Below are positions 20,010-32,365 of a stretch of 64,000 nucleotides of DNA, piece after piece; the stretch's first letter is position 1, and each line of letters opens with the position of its first letter. The stretch spans positions 97,452,993 to 97,516,992 of the forward strand of contig OV884059.1 of the NCBI GenBank assembly GCA_930367215.1, written 5' to 3'. The stretch is from Pollenia angustigena. Its lineage: Eukaryota > Arthropoda > Insecta > Diptera > Polleniidae. The notes below the pieces were generated by a model that saw only the letters and a list, made by a program, of their open reading frames with translations, did no database searches and had not been told where the DNA came from. The translations under genes and the position numbers were made by a program.

Positions 20010-21330
20010 AGCTTAACCCGGTGCGCTTCGCAACACTGCTTTAACCACTTTATCGATTGAGAGATATTTAATATATGCATCCTATGGAAGGTATTTCTCC
20101 CCTGCGCCTACCCGCTTAATTTTTATTTTTAAAAGTGTAGTATACCATAAGAGTGACTTCTACAAAGTCTGAACATTCTCACTTTAACAGTTTTTCGGAT
20201 ATCCGATATTAAGCATTGGCGTCCTATAGGGCGTAACGCTTCCCCGCTGCTATTTTATTTCAATTTTGGGGCTCAGAGGATCCTACTACCAAAAGTTCAA
20301 CAAAATACTTGCAGCGACTCTTATTAATATTTCTATCTATGAGGGGAACTGCTCCTCCACTGTCTACCCCGCCCATTACTATATTGAAATTTAAAGTTTG
20401 CCATAATAGTGTTTTAACTACGTTTGAAGACTCGCCCTTTAATAGTTCTTCAGTTGAGCGATATTTAATATATGCATCCTATGAGAGGTATTTCCCCCCT
20501 GCGCCTTCCCCTATCTATTTTTATTTTCAATAGTGTAGTATACCATATGAGTGACTTTTACAAAGTTTGAACATTCTCACTATAACAGTTCTTAAGATAT
20601 GCGATATTAAACATTGGCGTCCTATGGGGAAAACCACTTCCCCCGCTGCTACTTTATTTCAATTTCGGGGCTCAGAAGATCATACTACCAAAAGTTGAAC
20701 AAAATGCGTACAATGGCTCTTATTAATATTTCTATCTATGAGGGGTACTGCTCCTCCCCTGTCTCTCCCGCCCATTTTTATATTGAAATTTATAGTTTAC
20801 TATAATAGTAGCTTTAACCACGTTTGAAGGCTCTCCCTTTAATAGTTCTTCAGTTGAGCGATATTTAATGTATGCATCCTATGAGAGGTATTTCCCCCCT
20901 GCGCCTACCCGCTTTATTTTTATTTTCAAAAGTGTAGTATACCATAAGAGTGACTTCTAGAAAGTTTGAACATTCTCACTATTACAGTTCTTAAGATATG
21001 CGATGTTAAACATTGGTGTCCTATGGGGGATTCCAATACCCCCGCTGCTATTTTATTTCAATTTCGGGGCTCAGAAGATCCTACTACAAAAGTTCAGCAA
21101 AATGCGTCCAGCGGCTCTTAAGATATGCGATAATTAATATTGGCATTCTATGGGGGGTACCAATTCCCCTGCCCCTATCGAAAAAATAAGTAGCCTATTT
21201 TATTTTTAGGGCTGACGTGATGTTACTGTAAAAATTTCAGGAAAATCGGTTCAGTAGTTTCGGAGTCTATAAGCCAACAAACAAACAAACAAACACACAT
21301 ACAAACATTTTTCATTTTTATATATATAGA
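20010..21330 (+). repeat. Retroposon-like repeat with ~398-bp higher-order tandem units
   Basis: Begins near TACTAGCTTAACCCGG and ends with AAAATCGGTTCAGTAGTTT and a CAAA-rich tail, a layout I associate with RTE-like non-LTR retroposons and their SINEs in insects (family call is inference). Inside, GATATTTAATATATGCATCC recurs at about 20064, 20461 and 20859, a period near 398 bp. Each period consists of three related sub-units of about 130 bp, each with a CTATGRGG...CCCC...CCCGC core. No intact ORF. Confidence 0.6.
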
Positions 21331-21954
21331 TTTCATTTTTGCAAAAATAAATTGGATGCATATTTATTGTAAAAGCCACTACTGTTATGGTTGCAAACAA
21401 GAAAAAAAACTAAATGGAAAATACTTTTGTTACATATTTTTAGGCTGTCAAAAAGAAAATATACAATCAAATAACTAAATAATTTTCGTTTATATCCGAA
21501 TATGGCATGAATCACTGCCAACACCATCATAGCTGGGATTTATTAAATTCCATTTATTATTTTTAGAAAACAAGACAATATAAATAAGAAATAGTTAGAT
21601 GATGTTTGATGATGTTTTGTACGATGATGTATGACACAGAGTTGCCATATTTGGGAGTTTCTACCTAAATTGAGGGGTTTATTTTTCATTAACCTTCGCT
21701 TTCATAAAGTCATTTTTGTGCCTGAACTCATGATATCTATCTGGGAAGATAATGATTTTGTCCATTTAATTTGTGTAAAGCATTTAATGTATGTACAAAA
21801 TTGTTTATCAAAAAATTTTATATAACAAGAATACTTAGTGGAAGAGCTGACACCATAAAGAAAATGTTGTCTAAAACCTCAACCAAGAGAGCCACGAGAC
21901 GTTGACCTCTGGCGATGTTTTTTAACTTTTTGTATATTTCAGCCCTTACAGCTT

Positions 21955-21959
<5 letters not shown>
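21331..21959. other. AT-rich region, no gene recognised
   Basis: Nothing recognised apart from short AT-rich ORFs without domains. Confidence 0.5.

Positions 21960-22043
<84 letters not shown>
21960..22043. repeat. (TA)n microsatellite, ~84 bp
   Basis: About 42 uninterrupted TA units. The apparent ORF across it, an Ile/Tyr repeat, is an artefact. Confidence 0.98.
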
Positions 22044-22046
<3 letters not shown>

Positions 22047-22920
22047 AAAAACAACACACACATACAGCTAAAAAATCTCGTCTTAGATTATTCTTGAACT
22101 CCTTGGATACAAATCTTCGCGTATCACAAACAAAATCTCGATCCGAAAGACAGACGGTGGTCAGTAAGTATTTTATCAAGACTATCTACCATGGTATAGA
22201 TTTATAAACCCAAACATACACAGATATTTACGAATAGAAAAGCTACCAATGCAGCCTTAGCTTGAGGCTTTCAGATATCAAAGTTAACTGCAGAATGCAA
22301 GAAGATAACGAAACATTCCAAGGTGAATGTGGCATGAATCCCAGGATATAGTGGCTGTCGGGGAAACCTCACTGCAAATGCCTTAACTTAACAGGGTTGC
22401 CTTTAGAACCACACATTCCTAGACACCATAGTTGGCATTGCATTGACTTGTTACTCTTATTCAACATGACCTGCTCTTTGCCCATAATTCTATGGCGTAG
22501 AAATGATGCTTAGAAGACCCGCGTGCTAATCAGGTTTAGTATTCACCAAATTAACCCTGACATCGGCCATTACGGGTCACTAGTTGAAAAGGACCCATGT
22601 AAAGTGACTGGGTATAAATTACAATGGATACTATAGAAGCTGTCAGAAAAGAGAGAAGAAAGAGACGATACTTTACTTTTTCTTCCAATTCCCTGGTCTT
22701 AGGAATATTAAGGTAAGGAAATTTGGAAGACAAGGAATCCTAGCTGAGTTAAGACATAGATCAATCTTTCAAGCAAGCTGTAGAGTGGACCATGGAATAA
22801 TCTAGCTAAAGTACAGGTCACTGGTTCAGAATATCAGAAAAGTACCGCTATAAGGACTTAAATGAGCCGTCCTCGTGTTGGCTATCTATTATATTTAAGT
22901 CTACCCTTAATGATTCAAAA
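22044..22920. other. Unassigned, moderately GC-richer segment
   Basis: Less AT-rich than its surroundings and possibly an old coding or retroposon relic, but I recognise no domain on either strand. Confidence 0.4.
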
Positions 22921-23015
22921 TAATGGGTGATTTTTTAGCTATTATCTTTTTGGCAACACTGGTTTCGTGTTTTGTTTCACTGTCAAACATCTTCAGTTTG
23001 GTCTATAATTTAACC

Positions 23016-24370
23016 ATGAATCGTCTTACAAACGAACAACGCTTACAAATTATTGTTTTTTATTATCAAAATGCGTGCTCTGTTAAGAAAGTTCATCGCG
23101 CGCTTCTTCCATTTTATGGTCAGTTTAATCGACCCACTGAAGCGGCTATTCGGGCTATTGTGACTAAATTTCGCACCAAATTTACATTGTTGGACATTAA
23201 ACCACCAACACGCTTACGTAGAGTGAGAAGTGAAGAAAATATCGTAGCTGTATCGGCCAGTGTTAATGATGACCATCAATTTCACTGCTTTACAAATTTT
23301 TAATTTGGAAAAATACCAAGAACACCACATGCCTCCTGAACACGAAAATCGCTGTGATTTTTTTTCCTAAGTACCGTTTTTTAGATAACGGTACTTTTGT
23401 GTTTTTCGGTGTATGGTCCCACTCAAACCCTTGTGGAGCCCAGCTCAAAATGTTGGTAATTAAATATACTATTTGGTTAAGAAATAAAACAATCCAGATA
23501 TTTAATATAACGTAGTAAAAAAACGAAATGAAAATGAAAATGAAAAATTTTGAAAAAAAACGTAAAAAATTTACATTTTTTGAATTTTGAGGTGCCATTA
23601 CTCAGCCATTTCTTATCAGATAGAAATTTGTAGCATATCGATGGAAAAGGCATTCGATTACCTTTCCAACGATATGCCATTTATTTCGATCGGACTTTTT
23701 GGTTGGGCTCCACAAGGGTTTGAGTGGGACCATACACCGAAAAACAAAAAAGTACCGTTATCTAAAAAACGGTACTTAGGAAAACAAAATTACAGCGATT
23801 TTCGTGTTCAGGAGGCATGTGGTGTTCTTGGTATTTTTCCAAATTAAAAATTTGTAAAGCAGTGTAATTGATGGTCAGGTGGTGTTCTTGGTATTTTTTG
23901 GCTGTAAACCAGTGTTATCGATTCCTCGCCGTTCGCAGCAATTGGGCCTCTGTTACTCAACAACGTGAGAAGATATCCAACTCTTTTTTTTGCCCAAAAT
24001 GCTAGAGCTTGACTTGCACGACATGTGGTTTCAACAAGACGGTGCCAGATGCCACACAGCACGCTTAACAATGGACTTATTGAGAGGCGAGTTCGGTGAA
24101 CATTTTATTTCACGTTCGGGACCGGTCAATTGGCCGCCTAGATCGTGCGATTTAACGCCTTTAGACTATTTTTTGTGGGTCTATGTTAAAGCTCATGTCT
24201 ATACACACATGTCAGCTTCAATTGACGCATTGGAAGACAACATTGAAGCATTTATTCATCAGATACCGGCCGAAATGTTGGAAAGAGTATGCCAAAATTA
24301 GACTAAGCGGATGGACCATTTGAGGCGCAGTCACGGACAACATTTGCATGATATAATCTTCAAAGATTAA
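23016..24370 (+). pseudogene. Tc1/mariner-superfamily transposase, broken
   Basis: DNA transposase that would bind the element ends and move it by cut and paste. The N-terminal helix-turn-helix part is at 23016-23280 (NEQRLQIIVFYYQNACS, then RPTEAAIRAIVTKFR). The frame is then split by the foldback and resumes near 23925 (IPRRSQQLGL). It jumps directly into the C-terminal catalytic part, WFQQDGARCHTA with the second acidic residue and WPPRSCDLTPLDYF with the third. The segment carrying the first catalytic Asp is deleted. Near the end a Trp codon has probably become TAG (24299-24301). The ATG at 23016 is chosen over the upstream in-frame ATG at 22923, which lies in the terminal repeat. No active enzyme can be made. 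Confidence 0.85.
23271..23876. mobile_element. Foldback insertion with ~172-bp arms
   Basis: Arms at about 23271-23442 and 23704-23876 are reverse complements with few mismatches around a 261-bp spacer. Each arm holds a small internal hairpin (AAGTACCGTT...AACGGTACTT). The outermost 11 bases, GACCATCAATT, also match the transposase codons at the insertion point. A further partial copy of the arm motif TGGTGTTCTTGGTATTTTT follows at 23880-23900, so the right junction is complex. Confidence 0.75.
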
Positions 24371-24476
24371 ATTATATGGACCGTACTATCGATTCAAATA
24401 AAGATTTCATGAATTTTTCTGAATTTTATGTGTTTTTTTTTAAATTTTCCTGTAGCTCTTAAAAAATCACCCATTA

Positions 24477-25767
24477 GAAGGGTTTAATAAAAGTGAAGTT
24501 ATTTGCCTTAGTTAATTGTAACTCTTTCCCAATTGGTTCTCATAGATAAGTCCCGCACCAAAAGAACTTTTCACCCAGTTTGTTGCGTTTCTAATCAACA
24601 TCATATTCTGAAAAATGTTTAAACCCTTTTCGAGAATGTAATTTGACTATGCTAACAGACAACTAAATATTCTACTTTTAAATAAAAGCTTTTAAATTTA
24701 TTATAATTAGTTCAGTTTAATCATGTTTGAATCTTTTAATTATAGTAAAAGAACATTACTTTATTTTCTATTAACAACTTGAAATTAAATAGAAAACGGA
24801 ATTTTAAAAGTTGTTTTATTTCAGAAAAATTTTTATTGAAATTTATTAAAGAAAAGCATAAAATTAAACACAATTTCAAACGAGGTAACAAAAGTTAAAT
24901 TAAATTTCTTTGTTGAAACCATCATCCCATAAAATTCACACAACTACCAGTACAATTTGCGACTTCAGTATAAAATCCTGACACAAAAATACTTACGCAT
25001 ATAAATGTAAATTTAATCCGGCTTCCTTTACGCTTCAATGTGTGCATGCGAATGTGTTTGCTAGAGAAGTGCATATGTTTTATTTATTTTTTGTTTTTTT
25101 TTTGTTTTTCTTCTCTTTTGCAAGTCTTTATTTGCGAAGGCTTTTCTCTTGTTATAAACTGTAAATTGACTTCAACATTTAAAAAGAGTGCCATTAGCCA
25201 TTGTGGACTTATATCGCAAGGGTAAATGGGTGGGTGCTGGCATTTTAATATGAATGCTGATGCTGCAGCAGCAAAGCCAGTGAGTGAGTGAGTGAGTGAG
25301 TGAGTGAGTGAATGCAAACTTGTCCATTCAACCAAAAGTTTATTTGTTGTTTGAGTTTTAATCATGGTTTCACAGAAAATACATATTTTTACTTCTCTGT
25401 GTAAAAAGGAATCGCAATTGGATTTCATCATAATGAAATTGTAGCGCATAACTATACGAGATCTCACCATATTTCTGATTCAAAGCACACAAAGCTTATT
25501 CTTTGAAAAATATTGTTTTTCGGACAGATTAAAAAGATTGCTGAGTATTAAGGTAATTGGGAATGTACAAATAGAGAAATATGAATTTTAGAAAATATAT
25601 GTAAATGAAAATTAAGTAACAAAAATAAAACATTTTAAAGTCATAATTCAGTATCTAAAGAATGACGGAATATGAATTAAAATTAAAGAGCTTTTATGTT
25701 GAAAAAAAAGTTACAAAACTAAGCGGAAATAACTTCCAAGCCAATTCACTTTTCTCGGAAGAGATTA
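24477..25767. other. AT-rich region, no gene recognised
   Basis: No gene recognised. It contains the (GTGA)n tract listed separately. Confidence 0.5.
25279..25311. repeat. (GTGA)n microsatellite
   Basis: About eight tandem GTGA units following GCAGCAGCAAAGCCA. Confidence 0.95.
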
Positions 25768-25893
25768 CAGCCTAATTATGAATATAAATTCCCCGGGAGT
25801 TTTTCCATTTTCCCATTTTTCAAATGAATTAACATAGGAAAAATGAAAGAAGGAAGAAAACTCCCGGTGTAATTTGTATTCATAATTGGGCTG
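25768..25893. mobile_element. Small inverted-repeat MITE, 126 bp
   Basis: CAGCCTAATTATGAATA pairs with CAGCCCAATTATGAATA read from the other end, and complementarity continues through CCGGGAGTTTT, giving arms near 40 bp. The flanks may share TTA, but this is not exact. Confidence 0.7.
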
Positions 25894-26703
25894 TTTATCT
25901 TTTTTACAAAACTTTGGAGTAGCAGGTCCATAGCGAAATATATCTCCCTTAACTGTCCGCACATACACATGTTTCGCTACAAATTGTTTTTTATAAGTGA
26001 CCATATGTAGAAATTTGGGTTTTTTGCCTTAAGCGGCAGCTTTAATCAAAAATCAAGTAAATTAAGTACCATCCGAGTTGAAGCCGTATGACATTGAAAG
26101 ACGAGCAAAATGCTGATTCAAAGCCACAACAGAAATTCTTTATGCATCGATTTATTATAAGCAATGAAAAACAGATGTATTAGGAACACATAAAAAGCAA
26201 AAAATCGTATGTGAAGCCCGGCTAAGCAGCGGAATATCTATGGCGCCAAGGGGATAATCTGTGTTGGATGGGACCATCAGTAGGTTCAGATAATCACAGG
26301 GGTCCTGAAACTGGTTCTTTTTAAGCGTGAATTGACCAGAAAAACTGCTATTATTTCAAAAGTCTTATTATGGAGAAACATTTGTATGGGGACAGTGTGA
26401 AAAAATCAACCGACTTAGGCCAAGTCACTAGGCCAATTATCAATAATAAATAAATGTGTCTCGACGGCGACAGGTAACAGCCTTTGCAATGGCTTCTTAT
26501 AGATGTTGTATATAAAATAAACAAGGCTTTTAAATTTAATAAAAACAATTATTTCCAGATATATTAATACATTAAAATTATAACAATAACAACGGGGTTG
26601 TTCTCAAAACATGCTAATGCACCCGAGTTCAAGCCCTGGTTCAATAAAAAAAAAGTTATCAGTTAGCGAAATATCTAGTTAACAATTAATCAAATAAATA
26701 TTT
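25894..26703. other. No gene recognised
   Basis: AT-rich. A slightly GC-richer patch near 26210-26310 has no ORF that I recognise. Confidence 0.45.
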
Positions 26704-26886
26704 TTATACCCTTCAGCACAGATGGAAAAGGTATATATGTATAAGTTTGTCATTCCGTTTGTAATTTCTACAATATTGATCTAAGACCCTATAAAGTATA
26801 TATATTCTGGGTCCTTCTGAGCAGAGAACTTGATTTAACGATGTCCGTCCGTCTGTCCGTCCGTCTGTCCGTCCGTCCGTCTGTCC
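26704..26886 (+). mobile_element. mini-me type dipteran repeat
   Basis: Starts TATACCCTTCAGCACAG, passes a short TATATATA tract and the core TTCTGGGTCCTTCTGAG...GATTTAACGATG, then (GTCY)n at 26843-26886. A conserved core flanked by (TA)n and (GTCY)n proto-microsatellites is the description of mini-me retroposons in Diptera. Related copies are at 32366, 51073 and 53969. Confidence 0.7.
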
Positions 26887-27169
26887 ACCTTACAATGGCC
26901 GAGGCTATGGAACGCTCGTTGACAAATATGTGACTCTTTTTGACAATTAATTTCTTTTTATAATTCTGACAAGTGTTTATACATAGTACCAAAACTAATA
27001 ATGCCAGATTAAATAGTTAATCGTGGGGATTTTTTGAGTGGAGCTAAAATGTGTCTTGAATTATTATAACCGTATGTAATTCTATTGCAACCTATATCTT
27101 ACGTGACTTTAATATCCTAAGAAATTAACAAACGGATGGACATACAGGCAGACGAACATGGTTTCTTAA

Positions 27170-28528
27170 CCCTTGTGTTAATACCCAACTTTATCCATAT
27201 TGTTTAGCTTCCGGGGTACTCGGATACCCATATACTATAATGTATTTATAATCAATATTTTTATGAAATACAATTAAATTTTTAAACTTTTAAAAGCGTA
27301 TTAAATGATATATACATATGTTAAAATAGGGTTTTTTCACTTTGAATTGCATTACGGCCAAAACTTTTAATTTCTTATACAGGACAGTATTTAATACATG
27401 ATACGTAAATAAGACTTCCCCGCGCTATAATCCTAACGCTTTAGAAACTTAACTAAAGTAATTTAATTTATTGAATTTGTTTACTTCTCTGCGAAAAGTA
27501 AAGCACTTGATGATCTGGAATTTTACCATTGTTGGCAGACTAAAGAAAAATAAGCCTTACATTAAAAATGGAATGTTCGCAAATAAATCAAGGGAACTAT
27601 ATTTGACCGTTTTTGGTTTCCATCAAATATATACATATGTACCCAAAAAAAAAGCTGTAGTTCTTTTATCCACAATGTATTCAGACAAAGCTTTAAGTGA
27701 CGATATCAAAAAGAAACCTGACTTTATACATTTTTATAATAAGTACAATAGTGGAGTTGGCACTATGGATCAAATGGTTAGGAGATACACAATTCAGCGG
27801 CGAAGTTTGAGGTGGCCAGTGGCATTATTTTTTTATATGTTAGATATTGCTTTACTCCCATCATACATCATTTGCTATGAGAACAATAAAATAGTTTCGA
27901 AGAAAAAAACTTAGTGATGCCTCTTTATGCGTAAGCTTTCTGAAGAGCTTCCTAAGCCGACGATTAAGACACGAAGGACAATGAAAATTGCCATTGAAAG
28001 CGTTTTGGGTTACAAAGTATCACCCATTGCAGAGGCTTCTTATAAATTTGACAAGCTGTATAAAACAGGAAGAAAAAAGTTACGGGACCTTGTCATATGT
28101 GATACAAGCAAAAAAAAAAAATGAAGACGCAAAACTCGGAAGAGCTGCGCTGACTATAGACGGCCAGTTTGTGCTGAACACTCTGAAGACGTTATTAAAT
28201 GTATAGAATGTAATATAGAAAAATAGTTTTGTGACTTAATAACAATTAAATTATTCACATAATTTTTTACTAGTTTTTGATTCATATTTCCCATACAAAT
28301 TGTTTTGGGTACCGGGATACCCGGGTGCGCATGTTGCGATGGTTAAAGTGTTAGCAAATTTGTTCGAGTATAAACGGAGCAAAAAAATTAAAGCTAGAAT
28401 CTTAATTCGCTTTCTTTTAAGTTAAATAACGACGATACAGAAGCTTGTTTAAAAATTTTAATTGTTAATACATTTCATGTAAATTTACCTAGGTGGGTAC
28501 CCCGGTACCCGGGTTAATAAAACAAGGG
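27170..28528 (+). mobile_element. piggyBac-like transposon, internally deleted
   Basis: Flanked by TTAA at 27166-27169 and 28529-28532. Imperfect ends CCCTTGTGTTAATACCC and (reverse complement) CCCTTGTTTTATTAACCC. Subterminal palindromic GGTACCCGGGT-like words occur on the right and a CGGGGTACTCGG-like relative on the left. At 1359 bp it is about half the usual autonomous length; the 5' half of the transposase gene is missing. Confidence 0.85.
27471..28226 (+). pseudogene. piggyBac transposase, C-terminal fragment
   Basis: The C-terminal half of a piggyBac DDD transposase is visible: VGRLKKNKPYI, a Phe/Tyr-rich strand, VPKKKAVVLLSTMYSD, FYNKYNSGVGTMDQM and RRSLRWPVALFFYMLDIA. In piggyBac the third catalytic Asp lies in GVDTLDQ; here that position reads GVGTMDQ, so it is Gly. 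The following Asp of the motif is kept. Two adjacent in-frame stops (27912-27917) precede MRKLSEELPKPTIKTR. An indel in the A-run near 28111-28121 shifts the frame, after which the cysteine-rich tail (RPVCAEH...CIEC) reads in another frame, with one expected Cys replaced by Tyr. The N-terminal half and the first two catalytic Asp are absent. Confidence 0.8.
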
Positions 28529-28532
28529 TTAA

Positions 28533-29453
28533 TAAAATCTTCGATAGCTATTTCGATGTTTGAACTTCAATTTCAATGACAAAATCAATCCATTATCATA
28601 ATAAAATTTGGAAGAATATACATACAAAAAGAAAAACGAAATTGAATAAAATCCAACCATCATGTGATGTAATATTGCATACAATATACAAATTTCTTTG
28701 CTTTCCAAAAAGCTTTTATTATCATTTAACTAATTTGTCTTGCTTTTTAATTAATACATTTTTCTTTAGTCGATTTTGTACAAAAATGTCACACAATATT
28801 TAAGTATTTAATATTAAACAAAAGACGGGTTTTCATTTTAAATTATTAATAAAACAAACGCATAAATCAAACTAATGAGTTCAAGCCCGATAGTAAAACG
28901 AAACAATTTGAAAAATTTTATGACTGTTAGGTATGTTCACACTTAAAAAATATTTGAAAAAACATTCGAAAAAAGTGGGACCACTAAATTGGTAAGCTAC
29001 TAGCAAAATCAAAAGTAATTTTCTAAAGAAATGTTGTTCTTATAATAATCTTGTAGATTAAGGATTTCTGAAATAAATTCATATAAGTGTTGAGAGTCAA
29101 CTAAATTATTCTAACACTTACATTTCTTAACCTTTAACTGTGGAGGTGAAATTTTGGGACATACCTTATGACGTGGTGGTAAATTTTACCCCTCCAAATT
29201 TTACAAAAAAAATTTATTAAAAAATATTTTTTTATAATTATTTGTTATTGAAAAATAAGCTATTACATTTTTAATTACAAAAAATAGAGAAACCAAAAAT
29301 TATTTTTTTTTTAACAAATAGAAACTGGGAATTATTTCCTTTCGAAGGTTACATTATATATAATTTATTCGAAAAATTTTGAATATTATTTTTTTTTTTT
29401 GTTTAAACAAAACAGGTACTTTACTTTACAAACCTTTTTTTAATATAAAAAAA
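28533..29453. other. AT-rich region, no gene recognised
   Basis: No gene or defined element recognised. Confidence 0.45.
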
Positions 29454-29459
29454 AGATAT

Positions 29460-29693
29460 TGGTATTTCCACCGAAATGTCTACTTTTTGTCACGTAACGT
29501 CACCAACCATTTTTAATTGTTTCTCAAAGAATAATGAAAATATTATTTACATTTTTGCATTTGGGTGTAGAGCGCAAATAGGTTTTCATTTAGTGAAAGA
29601 GAGGACAAATTTGAGCAATGTGGTTCTAAAATACAAGAATAATTGCTAGGTGACGTGACGTGGCAAAAAAAAAGCTTTTCTGTGGAAGTGTCC
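29460..29693. mobile_element. ATAT-flanked inverted-repeat MITE
   Basis: Ends TGGTATTTCCACCG and (reverse complement) GGACACTTCCACAG, with ATAT at 29456-29459 and 29694-29697. Subterminal TGTCACGTAACGTCACC on the left and its near-complement GGTGACGTGACGTGGCA on the right. Both the ATAT flanks and the TCACGT motif recur in the 2.8-kb element at 57649-60432, so this may be a non-autonomous relative. Confidence 0.55.
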
Positions 29694-29939
29694 ATATATC
29701 AAAAACATATCAAAAAAATATGAATTAAAAAAAATTCAAAAACTTAAAAGGCATTTTTTCGCTGCCAAAGGTATATATTTAAAGATATAAAAGAGATCAT
29801 GAAAAAAAATATTAAGGTGTAGAAACTACAGGTCAACCTTTTTGGTGGTGTTTTAGTCATCACAATCTGCATCCCATACACATTGGCTTACTTCATTGCA
29901 GACAAATCGGCAAGAACAAGTTTCCAACTTTGGACGAAA

Positions 29940-30600
29940 TATCTTGATTAACAATAAACAACATCTGGGCGGTACTGGAGAAGCTGGCGTGGCACCTCCT
30001 TAACAACTACCTTATAGATTTTTGTATATCCTATGAATGCCAAGAGTCAAAGTTTCGAAACAAGCATCTTGGTAAGCAATACACAACTTCCGACAAAATG
30101 TGGGTGGGATTAGAGAATTTGGCGTGGCACAAAATAAATTTTTTATATCTAATGAACAGTAGGAGAAAAATTGTCTAAATTTGGTACACACAGCTGGGTT
30201 ATCAATACAAAACCTCTCTACAAAAAACCGGGGATTGGAAAAGTGGGCGTGGCATAAACAGATTAATTTATATCTAAAGAACGGTAAAAGTTATAAAATT
30301 GCCCAAGCTGTAACAGCTTAAGTTTCCAAATTGGGAACAAATAGCTTGGCTACCAATATGCAACACCAGTCAAAAAGGAGGCGGGATTAGATAAGTGGGC
30401 ATGGTACAATTTTCCAAATTTGGTAAAAATTTAATGGTTAACAATAGCCATCATCTGTCAAAAATGGTCGTAATTGGTGGAGAACATCTCTCAAAAGGTA
30501 GACCTTCAATACAAAGACCCCATAAATTTCTGTATAACTTCAGAATGGTAACAGTGACAGTATTCAAGCTTGGTACAAACAGCTTCCTAAACAATGCACG
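29940..30600 (+). repeat. Degenerate ~115-150-bp tandem repeats
   Basis: About five diverged units each contain GGGCGTGGCA-like, TTATATCTAAWGAACGG-like and ACAGCTTGGNTANCAAT-like words. I infer old tandem retroposon tail sequence; no ORF. Confidence 0.45.
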
Positions 30601-30609
30601 AGATTAAAT

Positions 30610-32365
30610 AAAATGTACTTATTTTAATGAGACACTTAGCTAAGATTGTATTATATAAAATAACGTTTTTGAAATAAATAAATTTTAACCAACTAGAAAA
30701 CGGACAAGTGGTACAAATATTTACATGAAAATATCACGTTAATTTTGATGTGGGGTAAATTGTTTTCTACTAAATACTTACGCTAACGCTGACGTGGTGG
30801 TATTATATTTTCAAAGAAATAATTACGCAAATGATGACAAGTAAATTTATCGATATAAAGTTTGAGCTAATCTGAACTACCATCAGCAGATTTATTATTC
30901 ATCGATAAAATTTTGGCAACGCTAAGGCTGCTATCAAAATAAAAACGCTCAGATTAAATGCCCAACCGTAATATGCATGAGCTAATGTCAAAAAATAACG
31001 GAAAGCCTATCAAATGTACCTAAAAACGTTTGATTCCGTACGGAATATTTCACACTTTGCTTTAACAAAAGACAGTTTCATAAAAATCAATGAAAATTTT
31101 CCTTAGCCCAGGTCTACACAAAGATAAATATCTCAGAAATTTGGCAATAACGTCGGCAGAATGACAGAGCAATATATCTTATGGCTCTGCTTATGTTAGA
31201 GGCATGGGAAAACGTATTTATGTTTTCTCATAATTTGAAAAAAAATCAAGGAAGAAGGTGAAGAGTAAAAACTGTAAAAAAACAGTAAAGTATTTTTGAG
31301 ATTTTTTTTCAGATTTTTGGAGCAATTCTTTTGGTCATTTAGGCACCCTACATTACAATTATTTGTAATTTTTCCATAAATTTTGTGTTAACGCTTTGTA
31401 ATTTTTAAAATTTTTATGAAAATGAAACAACCCAATAATGCAGTTTGAAAGATCAATTTATTCTCAATAACTTAGAAACACATACTTTTCAATTCGTTTA
31501 CAGTTCCTGAGTAATATTGATTTTCAGCTTTGTACTTAGTTTATGATATTATTACTCATACCCAACAAACAAATAAAAATCAAACGTTTTGCTTTTGCCT
31601 AAAGTCTGGAACTCTGTTCAACATTTCACGTAAAATGCTGTCAAAACGCATATAAAAAAAAAAATTGTGCGGAATATCTATGAAATAATGTTGATAGAGT
31701 TGTACTCTGTTCATTTTATGAAAAAGTTCCGAAATGTTTTTGGCAACATTTTTTTACAACTGCGAAATAAAGTAAGCTGCACTTATTTCCGTGGAATTTT
31801 AAGCAAAAGCAAAAAAGGACGAAGTGATTATTTATTAAGAAATAAAAAATTAATATAACTCACCGGTAACAGTTTTTTGTCTTTATTTACTTTCTTTTTT
31901 ATTAAATTTTTTATTAAAAAAAATTATTTTTAGTAAAATACATGTGGGGTTTGTTTACGTACGCAAAACAATGTCGCATACTTTGCAGGAATAAAATCGA
32001 CAAATTGCACAAACTCGCACGATAGGGAACATCGATACATGTCAAAATTTTCGTCTGAAATAATAAATGTTGGACAAAATATTTCACAAATTTGAACAGA
32101 GTACTAGGCTTTAATGAGCAAAAGCATTTTAAAAACTTATAGTTTTTGTATACCAAAATAAAGCTTGGACATTTTTCTTTTAAATTATATCTTAAAAAGT
32201 GTGGAAAATAGTGGGTTTTAACAAAGTTATGCAGAAAACTAAAAAAAATGCCGGCAAACCAGATTTTTGGAAAAAAATCGGCTAGAGCTAGAGGTCGCTC
32301 TTCCAAAAAATCTGAAAAAACACTCTTGTACATATATTAATTTGTTTACGCTGGGGATCATTTTT
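30610..32365. other. AT-rich region, no gene recognised
   Basis: Several short ORFs have no recognisable domain. No RNA gene or defined element found. Confidence 0.45.

Larger units (their letters stand above)
22923..24474 (+). mobile_element. Defective Tc1/mariner-superfamily transposon
   Basis: Terminal inverted repeats begin ATGGGTGATTTTTTA and are flanked by TA on both sides (22921-22922 and 24475-24476), the expected IS630/Tc1/mariner target. The transposase reading frame runs on the plus strand. The element is disabled by an internal coding deletion and by a foldback insertion at 23271-23876. Confidence 0.85.

Noticed and set aside
21915..22097. ORF with a long Ile-Tyr repeat
   Set aside because: Pure translation of the (TA)n microsatellite.
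22923..23303. 126-codon ORF beginning at 22923 as an independent gene
   Set aside because: Its first 31 codons are the terminal repeat and leader of the mariner-type element. The rest is the transposase N-terminus, which begins naturally at 23016.
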